Shown here: positions 8,039 to 16,541 of the stretch, one piece after another
How positions within the stretch are numbered: the first letter of the stretch is position 1
Layout: every line of letters begins with the position of its first letter
Source of the DNA: Longimicrobium sp.
Lineage (GTDB): Bacteria; Gemmatimonadota; Gemmatimonadetes; Longimicrobiales; Longimicrobiaceae
Direction: 5' to 3'
DNA length: 64,000 nt
Assembly (NCBI RefSeq): GCF_036388275.1
Contig: NZ_DASVSF010000003.1
Location: 52,362 to 116,361 of the forward strand
Made by a program: the position numbers and the translations under genes
Notes under the pieces: generated by a model
Databases searched by the model: none
Seen by the model: only the letters and a program-made list of their open reading frames with translations
Told to the model about the DNA's origin: nothing

Positions 8039-9352
8039 TTACCGTCCCCCGCCGAGGCGCATCAGCGTCCCCGACCAGTCGGGCAGACCGAAGCCGCGGC
8101 CGCCGACCAGCTTGCGGACGTTCCCCGTCACCGTGTCGAGCACGAACAGCCCACCCCCTTCGCGGTCCGGCGAGGCGAACACCAGGTGCCGTCCGTCCGG
8201 CGCCCAGCTGGGGTCCTCGTTGGTGGAGCGGTCGGTCAGCACCCGCGGACGTCCTCCATCTGCGCTCACCGCCACGATCTGCATCACCCCGTTCACCCGC
8301 GTGTGGTACGCGATCACCGGCCCCACCGGCGACCAGTCGGGCGAGGTGCTGTAGGCGCGCCGCCCGTAGGTGTAGTCCGAGACCAGCCGAGGCTCGCCGC
8401 CCAGCGCCATCACGTAGATCTGCGGCTCGCCCAGGCGGTCGCTGACGAAGGCGACGCGGCGCCCGTCCGGCGACCACGTGGGCGACAGGTTGTCGTACCC
8501 GCGCCCGCGCGTGTGCTGCTGCAGCCCGCCTGGCCCGCCGATCGTGGCGATCTCGGTGTTTCCCGCCACGGTGGTCGCGAATGCCACCGTGCGCCCGTCC
8601 GGCGCGTACGAGGGCGTGATGTTGATCCCGGCGCGGTCGGAGAGCACGCGGTCCGCCCCCGTCGACAGGTCGCGCTCGTACAGCAGCGGCGCGTCCGCGC
8701 GAAAGCTGGTGTAGGCGATACGCCCGCCGTCCGGCGACCACGCGGGCGAAAGCGCGATGGAACCGTCGCTGGTGATACGCGTCAGGTTCTCGCCGTCGCT
8801 GTCGACCGCGTAGATCTCCTTGCTGCCGCGCCCCTGCGTGACGAAGGCGATGCGCGACGCGGCCATCCCCGGCTCGCCCGTGGCCCAGCGCACCACCTGG
8901 TCGGCCGCGGCGTGGGCGGCCATCCGAAACCCGCGCGCGTCCGCCGCCGGGATGGGGAACGTGCCCTCGCCCTTCTTCTGCCCGTAGACGGCGTCGTACA
9001 GCGTCAGCGTCAGGCTGGAGCCGCCCGCGCGCGGGGCCACGCTTCCCGCCAGCACCCAGTCGGCACCGCGCTCGCTCCACAGGTCCAGGTTCACCGGCTC
9101 GCCCGCGCGTGCGCCGGTCGCTTCGCGCACCTGGAAACGATCGCTGAACTGCAGGTCGCGCTGCACGATGGCGCGCACCGCCTCGCCCCCCGCCCCGCCG
9201 AAGGGCAGGACCACGAAGCCGGACGCCGCCTGCGTTTCGTACGTCGTGCGAAGCTGCACCACCACGGAGTCCTGCGCCCGCGCCGGCGCGAACGCCAGCA
9301 CGGCGGCGGCCATGGCCAGGAAAAGGCGGGTGGATCGTTGAACCACGGTCAT
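8039..9352 (-). CDS. tolB: Tol-Pal translocation protein TolB
   Basis: This 437-residue protein starts MTVVQRSTRLFLAMAAAVLA and has a signal peptide ending near ARA|QDS. The N-terminal domain includes VVLPFGGAGGEAVRAIVQRD. A six-bladed beta-propeller follows, with repeated SPDG blades (SPAWSPDGGRIAYTSFRAD, LSPTWSPDGRRVAFVSDRLG, NEDPSWAPDGRHLVFASPD). TolB binds Pal in the periplasm. The ATG overlaps the stop of the upstream TonB/TolA-like gene (TGATG), typical of coupled translation. The stop codon lies at the very edge of the 7528-8038 repeat block. Confidence 0.93.
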   Translation of the reverse strand: MTVVQRSTRLFLAMAAAVLAFAPARAQDSVVVQLRTTYETQAASGFVVLPFGGAGGEAVRAIVQRDLQFSDRFQVREATGARAGEPVNLDLWSERGADWVLAGSVAPRAGGSSLTLTLYDAVYGQKKGEGTFPIPAADARGFRMAAHAAADQVVRWATGEPGMAASRIAFVTQGRGSKEIYAVDSDGENLTRITSDGSIALSPAWSPDGGRIAYTSFRADAPLLYERDLSTGADRVLSDRAGINITPSYAPDGRTVAFATTVAGNTEIATIGGPGGLQQHTRGRGYDNLSPTWSPDGRRVAFVSDRLGEPQIYVMALGGEPRLVSDYTYGRRAYSTSPDWSPVGPVIAYHTRVNGVMQIVAVSADGGRPRVLTDRSTNEDPSWAPDGRHLVFASPDREGGGLFVLDTVTGNVRKLVGGRGFGLPDWSGTLMRLGGGR

Positions 9353-10260
9353 CACAGCATTTCGGGAGTGATCAGGACGCACACGGGAAGCTCTTCGACG
9401 CTGAACCCGGCGGGAAGCGTCCCAAACGCCTTGCGGTTGCCGGCCTGCTCCGCCGCCTCCATCAGCGCCAGGCGAAAGGCCGCGCCACCACGCACGTCCC
9501 TCGTGGCAATCTCCGCCACCGAACCGTCGCGCATGATGCGGAAGCACACGTTGCCGCTGCCGCCCGACGCCGACTCCGGAGCGCGGAAGAACCGCCGCAC
9601 CTGCCGGACGATGTTCGTGCAGTACCCCGCGGTGGGGCAGCGCACCCCGCGGCTGCTGATGGTCAGCCCCTCGCCGCCGGGGCTGTTCGCGTCGGCGTTC
9701 CGCCCCGTCGCCGGCCCCGTGCGCGTTCCCTCGCCCCGCGAGCGGCTCGCATCGTTCCCCGTCCCGCTCTGCCCCGAGCCCGGCTGCGTCGCCGGTGGCC
9801 GATTCGGTGTGGACGGCGTGGTGCGGGGCGGCGTGGACGGTGTCGTCCTCGGCGGCGTCGGATTGGGCCGCGGCGGCGTGGGACGCGGGGGCGTCGGGCG
9901 CTCCGGGGTCTTTCTAGGCTCGGGAGCCTTCTCAGGTTCCTTCGGCGCGCTCTTCTCTGGAACCGGTGGCGCGGGTTCCGGCTCCGGCGCGGGCGGCTCC
10001 GGCGCAGGTTCGGGTTCAGCCGCGGCGGCCGGGGCGGGCTCCGGCGCGATGGGGCCGGGCTCCTGGTTGGCCATGGCCTCGGGGAGCGGCTCGCCTTCCA
10101 CGTTGGGCCGCTCCGAGACGATGTCCACCGCGTAGACCTTCATCTTCGGCGGCTTGGGATCGGCCCCCGTGAACGCCATGAGGACGACGGCCAGTCCGTG
10201 CAGCGCCAGCGACGCCAGCACGGCCCCGGGCATCCGGCCTCCCTCGCGGCGCCTGGCCAT
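9352..10260 (-). CDS. TonB/TolA-family energy-transducing protein
   Basis: This 302-residue protein has one N-terminal membrane anchor (GAVLASLALHGLAVVLMAF). A long Pro/Glu/Thr-rich spacer (about residues 65-180) follows with PEPEPAPEPP- and TPPRPTPPRP-type repeats. The small C-terminal domain (IVRQVRRFFRAPESASG, VCFRIMRDGSVAEIATRDV) is of TonB/TolA type. It sits exactly where tolA lies in tol operons (exbB/tolQ, exbD/tolR, this gene, tolB, pal), so it is probably the functional TolA. Two cysteines near CPTAGYC may form a disulfide. The spacer is Pro-rich as in TonB, not the Ala/Lys helix of E. coli TolA. Confidence 0.85.
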   Translation of the reverse strand: MARRREGGRMPGAVLASLALHGLAVVLMAFTGADPKPPKMKVYAVDIVSERPNVEGEPLPEAMANQEPGPIAPEPAPAAAAEPEPAPEPPAPEPEPAPPVPEKSAPKEPEKAPEPRKTPERPTPPRPTPPRPNPTPPRTTPSTPPRTTPSTPNRPPATQPGSGQSGTGNDASRSRGEGTRTGPATGRNADANSPGGEGLTISSRGVRCPTAGYCTNIVRQVRRFFRAPESASGGSGNVCFRIMRDGSVAEIATRDVRGGAAFRLALMEAAEQAGNRKAFGTLPAGFSVEELPVCVLITPEML

Positions 10261-10262
10261 GG

Positions 10263-10679
10263 CTACTGCTGTCCCGGCTCGGGCTCGGCGATGAGGCCGA
10301 CGGAGGCTACGTCCGCCGCCTTCATCAATCCGAGCACCTGGATCACCTTGCCGTAGGGCACCCCGTCGTCCGCGCGCAGATACACGCTGGTGGCGCCCTT
10401 CTCCTTGACCATCGCCGGAAACTGCCGCTCGAACTCGTCCAGCCGCACCGCCGCCTCGCCGATGAACACCTGGCCCGCCTTGTCGACCGTCACCGTCAGC
10501 CCCTCGTTGGAGGGGACCGACTGGGTGCGCGCCTTGGGCATGGTGATCTCTACCCCGCCCTGCATCATGGGAGCGGTCATCATGAAGATCACCAGCAGCG
10601 TCAGCGCCACGTCCACCAGGGAGGTGACGTTGATCTCGGCCGTGATGCCCGATTCGTGGCGGTTGCGGCGGCGCGGCAC
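10263..10679 (-). CDS. tolR: ExbD/TolR biopolymer transport protein
   Basis: This 138-residue protein uses a GTG start (VPRRRNRHESGITAEINVTS) that shares its first G with the TAG stop of the ExbB/TolQ gene. One transmembrane helix (VDVALTLLVIFMMTAP) contains the conserved Asp (residue 23) needed for proton-driven energy transfer. The C-terminal periplasmic domain reads VTVDKAGQVFIG and KGATSVYLRADDGVPYGKV. It forms the stator complex with the upstream TolQ/ExbB homologue. The long upstream frame extension has no support. Confidence 0.92.
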   Translation of the reverse strand: MPRRRNRHESGITAEINVTSLVDVALTLLVIFMMTAPMMQGGVEITMPKARTQSVPSNEGLTVTVDKAGQVFIGEAAVRLDEFERQFPAMVKEKGATSVYLRADDGVPYGKVIQVLGLMKAADVASVGLIAEPEPGQQ

Positions 10680-11380
10680 TAGATGCGCCCCTCGCGCGCC
10701 AGCGTGCCGATCAGCTCGCTGCTGATCCCCTCGAGCTCGCCCATGAAGCGGTTGAGCCGTCCGGTCAGGTAGGTGAACGCCATTGCGGCGGGGATGGCCA
10801 CCACCAGCCCGCCTCCCGTGGTCACCAGCGCCTCGGCCACGCCGGGCGCCACGGCGGCGATGCTGCTGGAGCCGGACTCCATCACGCCCATGAACGAGTG
10901 CATCACGCCCAGCACCGTGCCCAGCAGCCCCAGAAGCGGCGACACGGTGGCGATGATCGCCAGCCAGGCGATGCCCCCCGAAAGGGCGTCGCGCTCCTCG
11001 CCCTCCTCCTTTTCCAGCACGATGCGAAGTACCTCCAGCTGCGCCGGAGAAAGGCCGCGCACATCGCTTCCCGCCTTCATGGCGCCGGGCCGCAGCTCGC
11101 TGAAGAAGCCCACGCCGCGCTTGAACACGCGGGTGAAGGGCGACTCCTTGAGGCCGCGCACCCACTCGTACGCCTCTTCCAGCCGCCCGGCCGACTCGAT
11201 GCGGTCCAGGAACTGGTCGGCCTCGGCGTGAAGGCGGCGGAACTGCAGCATCTTCCAGACGATCAGCGTCCACGAGACGACGGAAAAGATCGCCAGCACG
11301 CCCATGATGATCTTGGTGGAAGGCGTGCCGTGGGCGATCATCTCCCACGTCGCGGAAAACTCGTTGCTCCCGGTCTGCAT
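10679..11380 (-). CDS. tolQ: ExbB/TolQ MotA-family proton channel protein
   Basis: This protein of about 233 residues has three membrane helices: residues 25-45 (IIMGVLAIFSVVSWTLIVW), then the pair IAWLAIIATVSPLLGLLGTV and GGGLVVAIPAAMAFTYL. These are the MotA/TolQ/ExbB core with the conserved Thr-Pro-rich pore segments. It forms the proton-conducting motor with the ExbD/TolR product. The ATG overlaps the hemA stop (TGATG); an in-frame TTG 3 nt earlier is also possible. Its place in a tol cluster suggests TolQ. Confidence 0.92.
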   Translation of the reverse strand: MQTGSNEFSATWEMIAHGTPSTKIIMGVLAIFSVVSWTLIVWKMLQFRRLHAEADQFLDRIESAGRLEEAYEWVRGLKESPFTRVFKRGVGFFSELRPGAMKAGSDVRGLSPAQLEVLRIVLEKEEGEERDALSGGIAWLAIIATVSPLLGLLGTVLGVMHSFMGVMESGSSSIAAVAPGVAEALVTTGGGLVVAIPAAMAFTYLTGRLNRFMGELEGISSELIGTLAREGRI

Positions 11381-12726
11381 CAACCCTGGCGTGTGGTGGC
11401 GTGTGGTTCAGGCGTGCCGGCTTCGGCGTCCGCGGCGTCGCGATCGGCGGCCTCGCGGTCCAGCTCGAACAGGTAGCGCACCGCGTCGAGCACCCCGGTG
11501 CCGCGGCCGTTCCCGGCGGCATGGCGCAGGTTCACCGTGGGCGCGTGCAGCACCTTGTTCACCAGCGCGCGGGTCAGCGCGTCAATGGCCAGCTGGTCTT
11601 CCGGCGACAGGTGCGCAAGCTGGCGCATGGCGCGCTCCACCTCGGCCCGGCGCACCTCTTCGCCGCGGTCGCGCAGGGCGCGGATTGTGGGCACCACCGC
11701 CAGCGCGGCGTACCACTGCCAGAAGTCCTCCACGCCCTGGCGGACGATGGCCTCGGCGGCGGGAAGCTGCGCGCGGCGGCGGCCCAGGTTGTCGTCGACG
11801 ATGTGCTGCAGGTCGTCGACGTTGTACAGAAAGACGTTGGGCTCGTCGCCCACGGCCGGCTCCACGTCGCGCGGGATGGCGATGTCGATGAAGCACAGCG
11901 GCCGCCGCGCGCCCCCCGGCAGCGCCGCCCGCAGCCGCTCGCGTGTGACGACCGGGTGCGGGGCGGCGGTAGAGCAGACCACGATGTCCACGTCCGCCAG
12001 CGCGGCGCCGAACTCGTCCCACTGGATGGCCCGGCCGCCGCACTTCTCCGCCAGCTCTTTAGCCCGTTCGAAGGTGCGGTTGGCGACGATGGCCGTCCTC
12101 ACCCCCTCGTCGCGCAGGCACTGCAGCGTCAGCTCGCTCATCTCGCCCGCGCCCAGCACCAGGGCGCCACGCCCCTTCAGCGAGCCGAAGATCTTCTTGG
12201 CCAGGTCCACCGCCGCGGTGGAGACGGAGGCCGCGCCCCGGCCCAGCCCCGTCTCTCCCCGCACCCGCCCGCCGATGGAGAACGCGCTCTGGAAGAGGCG
12301 ATGGAGCGCCTGGCCCACGACGGCCCCGTCCTCACCCGCCACCTCGCGCGCGGCCGCGTAGGCCTCCTTCACCTGCCCCTGGATCTGCGGCTCGCCCAGG
12401 ATCATGCTGTCCAGCCCCGACGAGACGCGGAACAGGTGCTCCACGGCCACCCGGTCGCGGTGCACGTACAGGTGCCGCGCCGCCTCGCCTACAGTCATCC
12501 CCACACGCGCGGCAAGCAGATCGCGCGCAAGCTCCACCGCGTGCGAGCCCTCCGGCGCGGCCAGGTACACCTCCGTCCGGTTGCAGGTGGAAAGGATAAC
12601 GGTTTCCGCCGACTCGCGGGCAAGCGCCAGCAGGGCGTCCGGAAGCTCGGCGCGCCCGAAGGCGAACCGCTCCCGGAGCTCGATGGGCGCCGTCCGGTGG
12701 CTGGCTCCTACGACTGCGACAGGCAT
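11380..12726 (-). CDS. hemA: Glutamyl-tRNA reductase
   Basis: This 448-residue protein begins MPVAVVGASHRTAPIELRER and carries ILSTCNRTEVY with the catalytic Cys48. It has the SSGLDSMILGEPQIQGQVKEA motif and an NADPH-binding segment (LVLGAGEMSELTLQCL). It reduces glutamyl-tRNA to glutamate-1-semialdehyde, the first step of C5-pathway tetrapyrrole synthesis. It overlaps the precorrin-2 dehydrogenase gene by 19 nt and the tolQ gene by one nt, so heme and Tol genes look like one transcript. Confidence 0.96.
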   Translation of the reverse strand: MPVAVVGASHRTAPIELRERFAFGRAELPDALLALARESAETVILSTCNRTEVYLAAPEGSHAVELARDLLAARVGMTVGEAARHLYVHRDRVAVEHLFRVSSGLDSMILGEPQIQGQVKEAYAAAREVAGEDGAVVGQALHRLFQSAFSIGGRVRGETGLGRGAASVSTAAVDLAKKIFGSLKGRGALVLGAGEMSELTLQCLRDEGVRTAIVANRTFERAKELAEKCGGRAIQWDEFGAALADVDIVVCSTAAPHPVVTRERLRAALPGGARRPLCFIDIAIPRDVEPAVGDEPNVFLYNVDDLQHIVDDNLGRRRAQLPAAEAIVRQGVEDFWQWYAALAVVPTIRALRDRGEEVRRAEVERAMRQLAHLSPEDQLAIDALTRALVNKVLHAPTVNLRHAAGNGRGTGVLDAVRYLFELDREAADRDAADAEAGTPEPHATTRQG

Positions 12727-13343
12727 CGTGCGATGGCCCGTTCCACTTCATCGTCCCGACCCTGGATCGCCAGGTCCAGGAACTCGGGGGTGATCAGGCT
12801 GAACCAGAAGGCCCGCCGCCGGCCCTCGTCGCCCGCCCAGCGCGCCTGGACGTCCGCGCGCGCCTCCGCCAGCCGCCCCGCCGCGCGCCCCAGCCCGGCG
12901 GTGACCACGTCGTCCAGCCGCTCGCCGATGCGCCGCGCCAGCAGGGGCGACGCGCCGCCGGTAGAGATGGCGACCACCACCTGCTCGCGGCGCAGGTGCG
13001 AGGGCACCTGGAAGTCCGACTCGCCGCCCTCGTCCGCCCGGCTCACCAGCGACCCGGCGCGGCGCGCATCGTCCGCAACGGCCGCGTTCACCTCGGCGGC
13101 GTTCGTCGCGGCAAAGACCAGGTGGAATCCCTCCACGTCCACGCTCCGGTACGCGCGCGGAAACCACGTCAGCTCGTGCGCCTGCACCGCGGCCCGCAAC
13201 TCCTCCGACACCTCGGGGGCCACGATCACCGGCGCGCCGCCGGCATCCACCAGGCTCGCAACCTTGCGCGCCGCCACGGCCCCGCCTCCGACCACCAGCA
13301 CCCGGAGCCGCGCCACGTCGAGCATCACGGGATAGGCGCTCAC
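12708..13343 (-). CDS. Precorrin-2 dehydrogenase/sirohydrochlorin ferrochelatase-type protein (CysG N-terminal)
   Basis: This 211-residue protein uses a GTG start (VSAYPVMLDVARLRVLVVGG) that overlaps the upstream ccsA stop. A Rossmann motif VVGGGAVAARKVASL is followed by FAATNAAEVNAAVADDARR and the active-site region VVAISTGGASPLLARRIGERL. These are hallmarks of the Met8p/SirC/CysG-N family that oxidises precorrin-2 on the way to siroheme or heme. The methyltransferase half of CysG is absent. The gene sits between a CcsA/HemX-like gene and hemA, a common hemX-sirC-hemA arrangement. Confidence 0.9.
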   Translation of the reverse strand: MSAYPVMLDVARLRVLVVGGGAVAARKVASLVDAGGAPVIVAPEVSEELRAAVQAHELTWFPRAYRSVDVEGFHLVFAATNAAEVNAAVADDARRAGSLVSRADEGGESDFQVPSHLRREQVVVAISTGGASPLLARRIGERLDDVVTAGLGRAAGRLAEARADVQARWAGDEGRRRAFWFSLITPEFLDLAIQGRDDEVERAIARCLSQS

Positions 13344-14164
13344 AGGAACCCCGCGCCGGTGTTTTCGCCCGCGCGCAGCAGCAGGTACGCCACGACGACG
13401 ATCGCGAACCCGATGACGGAGGCCATGGCGCCGTGGCGGGGATGCCGCGCGCCGCGCCCGCGTGCCGCCAGGGCGACGACGAACACCAGCCAGGTGACTA
13501 CCCCCCAGACGACTTTGGGGTTTCCCGCGCCCATCCCCGGCCCGAAGCGGTGCGACCACGCCCACCCCAGCAGCAGCGCCGCGGTCAGGAACGGCAGCCC
13601 GGCCAGCAGCGCGCGAAAGCCGATGCGGTCCAGCGTATCCAGCGGGGGAAAGAAGCGGAACACCGCACCGAAGCGCTTGCCCTTGAGTTCCCGCCACTGC
13701 AGCAGGTACATCAGCCCCGCCGCGAAGGCGATGGTCAGCCCCGCGTACCCCACCATGGCGAGGACGACGTGCAGGACGAACCAGGGGCCGCGGTACACCT
13801 GCTCCTGCGCGCCCACGCCCGGCGCCAGCCCCACGATCTCGGCCACGGCGGCCAGCGCCGCGGCGACGGGGACCAGGACCAGCGAAAGCGGGCTCGTGCG
13901 CGTCAGCGCCAGGACCAGCGAGCCCAGGGCGATCAGCAGGGCCAGCACGGAAAGCGACGGGCCCAGCCCCACCAGCGGCAGCTCGTGGTGCCGCGCGGCG
14001 AAGGCGCCCAGCGCGGCGCCGTGCGCGCCCACGCCCAGGGCCAGCGCGGGGGTGGCCGCGCGCGGAGCGCCGTGGCCGCCGCGGGCCATCGACAGCCCCA
14101 GCATTCCCGCCGTCGCCGCGTACAGCAGCAGCGCCACGGTGTGAAGCGCCAGCGTGGGGCTCAT
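13340..14164 (-). CDS. CcsA/HemX-type cytochrome c assembly membrane protein
   Basis: This 274-residue protein has about eight membrane helices. The GPWFVLHVVLAMVGYAGLTI segment and the VVWGVVTWLVFVV helix match the CcsA/CcmC/HemX superfamily. Conserved histidines are at VLHV and SHRF. The family handles heme for cytochrome c maturation; HemX members also tune HemA level. Because it is the first gene of a sirC-hemA train, a HemX-type role is favoured. The 85-nt gap behind the LysM gene holds a hairpin terminator. Confidence 0.85.
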   Translation of the reverse strand: MSPTLALHTVALLLYAATAGMLGLSMARGGHGAPRAATPALALGVGAHGAALGAFAARHHELPLVGLGPSLSVLALLIALGSLVLALTRTSPLSLVLVPVAAALAAVAEIVGLAPGVGAQEQVYRGPWFVLHVVLAMVGYAGLTIAFAAGLMYLLQWRELKGKRFGAVFRFFPPLDTLDRIGFRALLAGLPFLTAALLLGWAWSHRFGPGMGAGNPKVVWGVVTWLVFVVALAARGRGARHPRHGAMASVIGFAIVVVAYLLLRAGENTGAGFL

Positions 14165-14185
14165 CGCCGCCCCACCGCAAGCAGA

Positions 14186-14211
14186 GGCGCCCTTCCCGGG
14201 GGAAGGGCGCC
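14186..14211 (-). terminator. Hairpin terminator after the LysM gene
   Basis: Twelve-base complementary arms GGCGCCCTTCCC / GGGAAGGGCGCC, 39 nt past the LysM protein stop and just before the ccsA start. There is no strong U-run on the minus strand. Confidence 0.5.
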
Positions 14212-14249
14212 GCGATCACCACCCGTCCGTCCCGCCACGGTCCGCACCG

Positions 14250-15257
14250 TCACGGCATGCGCGCCACGCGGCGCACCGGAAGCCCCACCCGGATGGAGGG
14301 CTGGGCCAGGTGCGTCACCCTCACGGATGCGGTGCGTCCCGTGACCTTCACCACCTGCATGCGGGCGACGGACACCTCGGGGCGGGTTCCCCAGTCGCGC
14401 CCCCGCGGCGGCGCGTAGGCCTCGAACACGTCGCCGATGCCCACCCCCGCGTCGCGGCCCACGTCCAGGAACAGGATGGACTCGGTGCGCTGGATGGGGC
14501 TGGGCAGGCCGAAGCCCAGGATGCGTCCCTGCAGGTCGGCATCCACCGGGCGCGACCGGGCCGTGGCGGCGACGGGAAAGCGCTCCCACGGCACAGCGAT
14601 GTCGTTGGGCGCCACGCGGTCGAACATCCCCACGATCACCACCGTGGCCGTCGAGCCGTCCAGCGCCGCCACCGTTCCCACGCCCGTCGGCTCGTACACG
14701 CGCCCGGAGCCGCGGATCTCGCGGTCCGTGCGCAGGAAGTGAAGCCGGTCGCCCACGCGCACCGCGGCGGGGTCCACCACCACGAACACGCGGTCGTACA
14801 GGTTCAGCTGGCCGGGGACGCGCCCCTCCACCACCGACTCGTACAGCGGCTCGGTCAGGCGCCCCACCGGCCTCACCTCGCCCTCGCGGGCCACGAACGA
14901 GGCGCGGTAGAAGTCGCCCTGCAGCACCTCGGCCGCCTCCCCGCGCGCCCCGAACTGCACGCGCGGCCCCTGCGGCTGCTCCTGCGCCGGCCCGCCGAAC
15001 GCCGGCTCGCCCTGCATCCCCGCAGGCAGCACCAGCCGCTCGGAGGGGTAGATGCGGGCGGGGTCCTCGACCACGTCGGTGTTCAGCCGGAAGATCTCCG
15101 GCCACAGGAACGGGTCGTCCAGGTAGGCGCGGGCGATGTCCCACAGGGTTTCGCCCGGGCGCACCACGTGCACGCGCGCGGGCTGCTCGTCCTGCGCGGC
15201 GAGTGGAGCGGCAGCGAGCAGGCCCGCGGCGGCGATGACGGATGCGGCTTTTCTCAC
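14250..15257 (-). CDS. Secreted LysM-domain protein
   Basis: This 335-residue protein uses a GTG start (VRKAASVIAAAGLLAAAPLAAQ) with a clear signal peptide. One LysM domain follows (HVVRPGETLWDIARAYLDDP, ending ERLVLPAGM), which binds peptidoglycan. The rest is beta-rich with an SH3-like look (VRVGDRLHFLR, VGIGDVFEAYAPP, VRVTHLAQPSIRVG) and no catalytic motif. It probably is a cell-wall-binding structural or assembly protein. The upstream frame lacks a signal peptide, so the GTG is preferred. The call to LysM is firm; the function is open. Confidence 0.85.
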   Translation of the reverse strand: MRKAASVIAAAGLLAAAPLAAQDEQPARVHVVRPGETLWDIARAYLDDPFLWPEIFRLNTDVVEDPARIYPSERLVLPAGMQGEPAFGGPAQEQPQGPRVQFGARGEAAEVLQGDFYRASFVAREGEVRPVGRLTEPLYESVVEGRVPGQLNLYDRVFVVVDPAAVRVGDRLHFLRTDREIRGSGRVYEPTGVGTVAALDGSTATVVIVGMFDRVAPNDIAVPWERFPVAATARSRPVDADLQGRILGFGLPSPIQRTESILFLDVGRDAGVGIGDVFEAYAPPRGRDWGTRPEVSVARMQVVKVTGRTASVRVTHLAQPSIRVGLPVRRVARMP

Positions 15258-15438
15258 GAGACCCCGAGGGTTGTGCGTGAGGGACGTGGGATTCACCGGA
15301 GCTGCCGGAGAGGGCCGCCCAAGAGGCCGGCGTTCCCGCGTAGTGTAAGGCGCCGCCTTGCCGAAAGCAAGGCGAATCGCGCCATCCACCCGTTTGCGGG
15401 CCCTCTGCATCCACCCTGCGTCGCAGCCGCAAAACAGC

Positions 15439-15470
15439 GCCGCCCGTCCGCATGGATGCGGACGGGCGGC
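15439..15470 (-). terminator. Long hairpin between LysM and TPR genes
   Basis: Fifteen-base arms GCCGCCCGTCCGCAT / ATGCGGACGGGCGGC separated by two bases, 25 nt past the stop of the TPR gene at 15496. It probably ends the 16996-to-15496 transcript. Confidence 0.5.
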
Positions 15471-15495
15471 ACGGGTGTGCTCAGGGGGACCGCGT

Positions 15496-16131
15496 TCAGG
15501 TGCGGGCCACCACCTCGCGCGACAGGCGGTACATCTCGGCCGCGCGGTCGTGGTTGCCCTTGCGGTCGTAGGCGATGCCCATGGCGTAGTACGCCTTGCC
15601 GTTCTCGGGCGAAAGCTGCACGGCCATCTCCAGCGCCTGGATGGCGGCGTCGGACTCGGCCATCTGGTTCAGCGCCTCGCCCAGGATCAGGTAGGCGCCG
15701 CCGTGATCGGGGTCCAGCTCCACGGCACGCCGCAGCTGGGTGGCGGCGGCGGCGTACACGCCCTTCTTGTAGAGCGTGTAGCCCAGCAGGTAGCTCACCT
15801 CGGGCGAGTCGGCGGCCAGCTTCAGCGCCTTGCGAAGCTCCTTCTCGGCCGGCTCGTACTTGCCCAGCGCGAACAGCGCCGACCCCAGCCCCAGCACCGC
15901 GCGCAGGTTGTCGGGCTGCCCGGCCGCGACGGTGCCGAACGCCTCTGCGGCGTCGGCGTGGCTGCCGGCGGCGCTCAGCGACTCCGCGCGCTCCAGCCGG
16001 GCCAGCCACGCGTCGGGCGAGGCGTCGCCGCCGCCCGCACCCGCGGGCGCCTTGCGCGTGCGCTTGCGGGCCGGCTCGACGGCCTCCGTCTGCCCATCCT
16101 GCTGTGGAGCTTCGTCCTCCGCCTTCGTCAT
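15496..16131 (-). CDS. Tetratricopeptide repeat protein
   Basis: This 211-residue protein starts MTKAEDEAPQQDGQTEA with a charged, disordered N-terminus. Four to five TPR units run from about residue 45 to the end (AESLSAAGSHADAAEAFGTV, LGSALFALGKYEPAEKELRK, YLLGYTLYKKGVYAAAATQL, AYLILGEALNQMAESDAAIQ). There is no signal peptide, so it is probably a cytoplasmic protein-protein adaptor. It is transcribed with cutA and another TPR gene. Confidence 0.8.
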   Translation of the reverse strand: MTKAEDEAPQQDGQTEAVEPARKRTRKAPAGAGGGDASPDAWLARLERAESLSAAGSHADAAEAFGTVAAGQPDNLRAVLGLGSALFALGKYEPAEKELRKALKLAADSPEVSYLLGYTLYKKGVYAAAATQLRRAVELDPDHGGAYLILGEALNQMAESDAAIQALEMAVQLSPENGKAYYAMGIAYDRKGNHDRAAEMYRLSREVVART

Positions 16132-16205
16132 CCGAGCCGTTCCGCTTTCAGTTCCACGGGGGGCCGGTCCTTCCGTCCCTTCGCTCCCACCCACCGCCGC
16201 CGCTG

Positions 16206-16541
16206 CTACGGCCGCGTTTCGTCCATCACCCACCTGCAGTACGGCGCCAGCCCGTCTTCTACCGGGGCCACCACCAGTTCCGGAACCTGGTACGGGTGCA
16301 GCTCCGGCAGCCGCTCCTTGAGCCGGGCCACGTTCTCCCGGCGGGTCTTGATCAGCAGCAGCACCTCGGGATCGGCGTGCACCTGCCCTTCCCAGCGGTA
16401 CACCGAGGTGAGGCCGGGAACCAGGTTGGCGCAGGCGATCAGCCCTTCGTCCACCAGCGCGCGGGCGATCCGCTCGGCCGTCGCGGCGTCGGGCGCCGTG
16501 CTGAAGGCGATGACGATTTCCGAGGCGCCTTCGCCACTCAC
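16206..16541 (-). CDS. cutA: Divalent cation tolerance protein CutA
   Basis: This 111-residue protein is of usual CutA1 length. It has IVIAFSTAPDAATAERIARA, GLIACANLVPGLTSVYRWEG and the conserved LLLIKTRRENVARLKERLPE and HPYQVPELVVAPVEDG segments of the trimeric CutA1 ferredoxin-like fold. Its true biochemical role is unsettled; copper tolerance was the original phenotype. The ATG overlaps the upstream TPR gene stop by 4 nt. Confidence 0.92.
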   Translation of the reverse strand: MSGEGASEIVIAFSTAPDAATAERIARALVDEGLIACANLVPGLTSVYRWEGQVHADPEVLLLIKTRRENVARLKERLPELHPYQVPELVVAPVEDGLAPYCRWVMDETRP

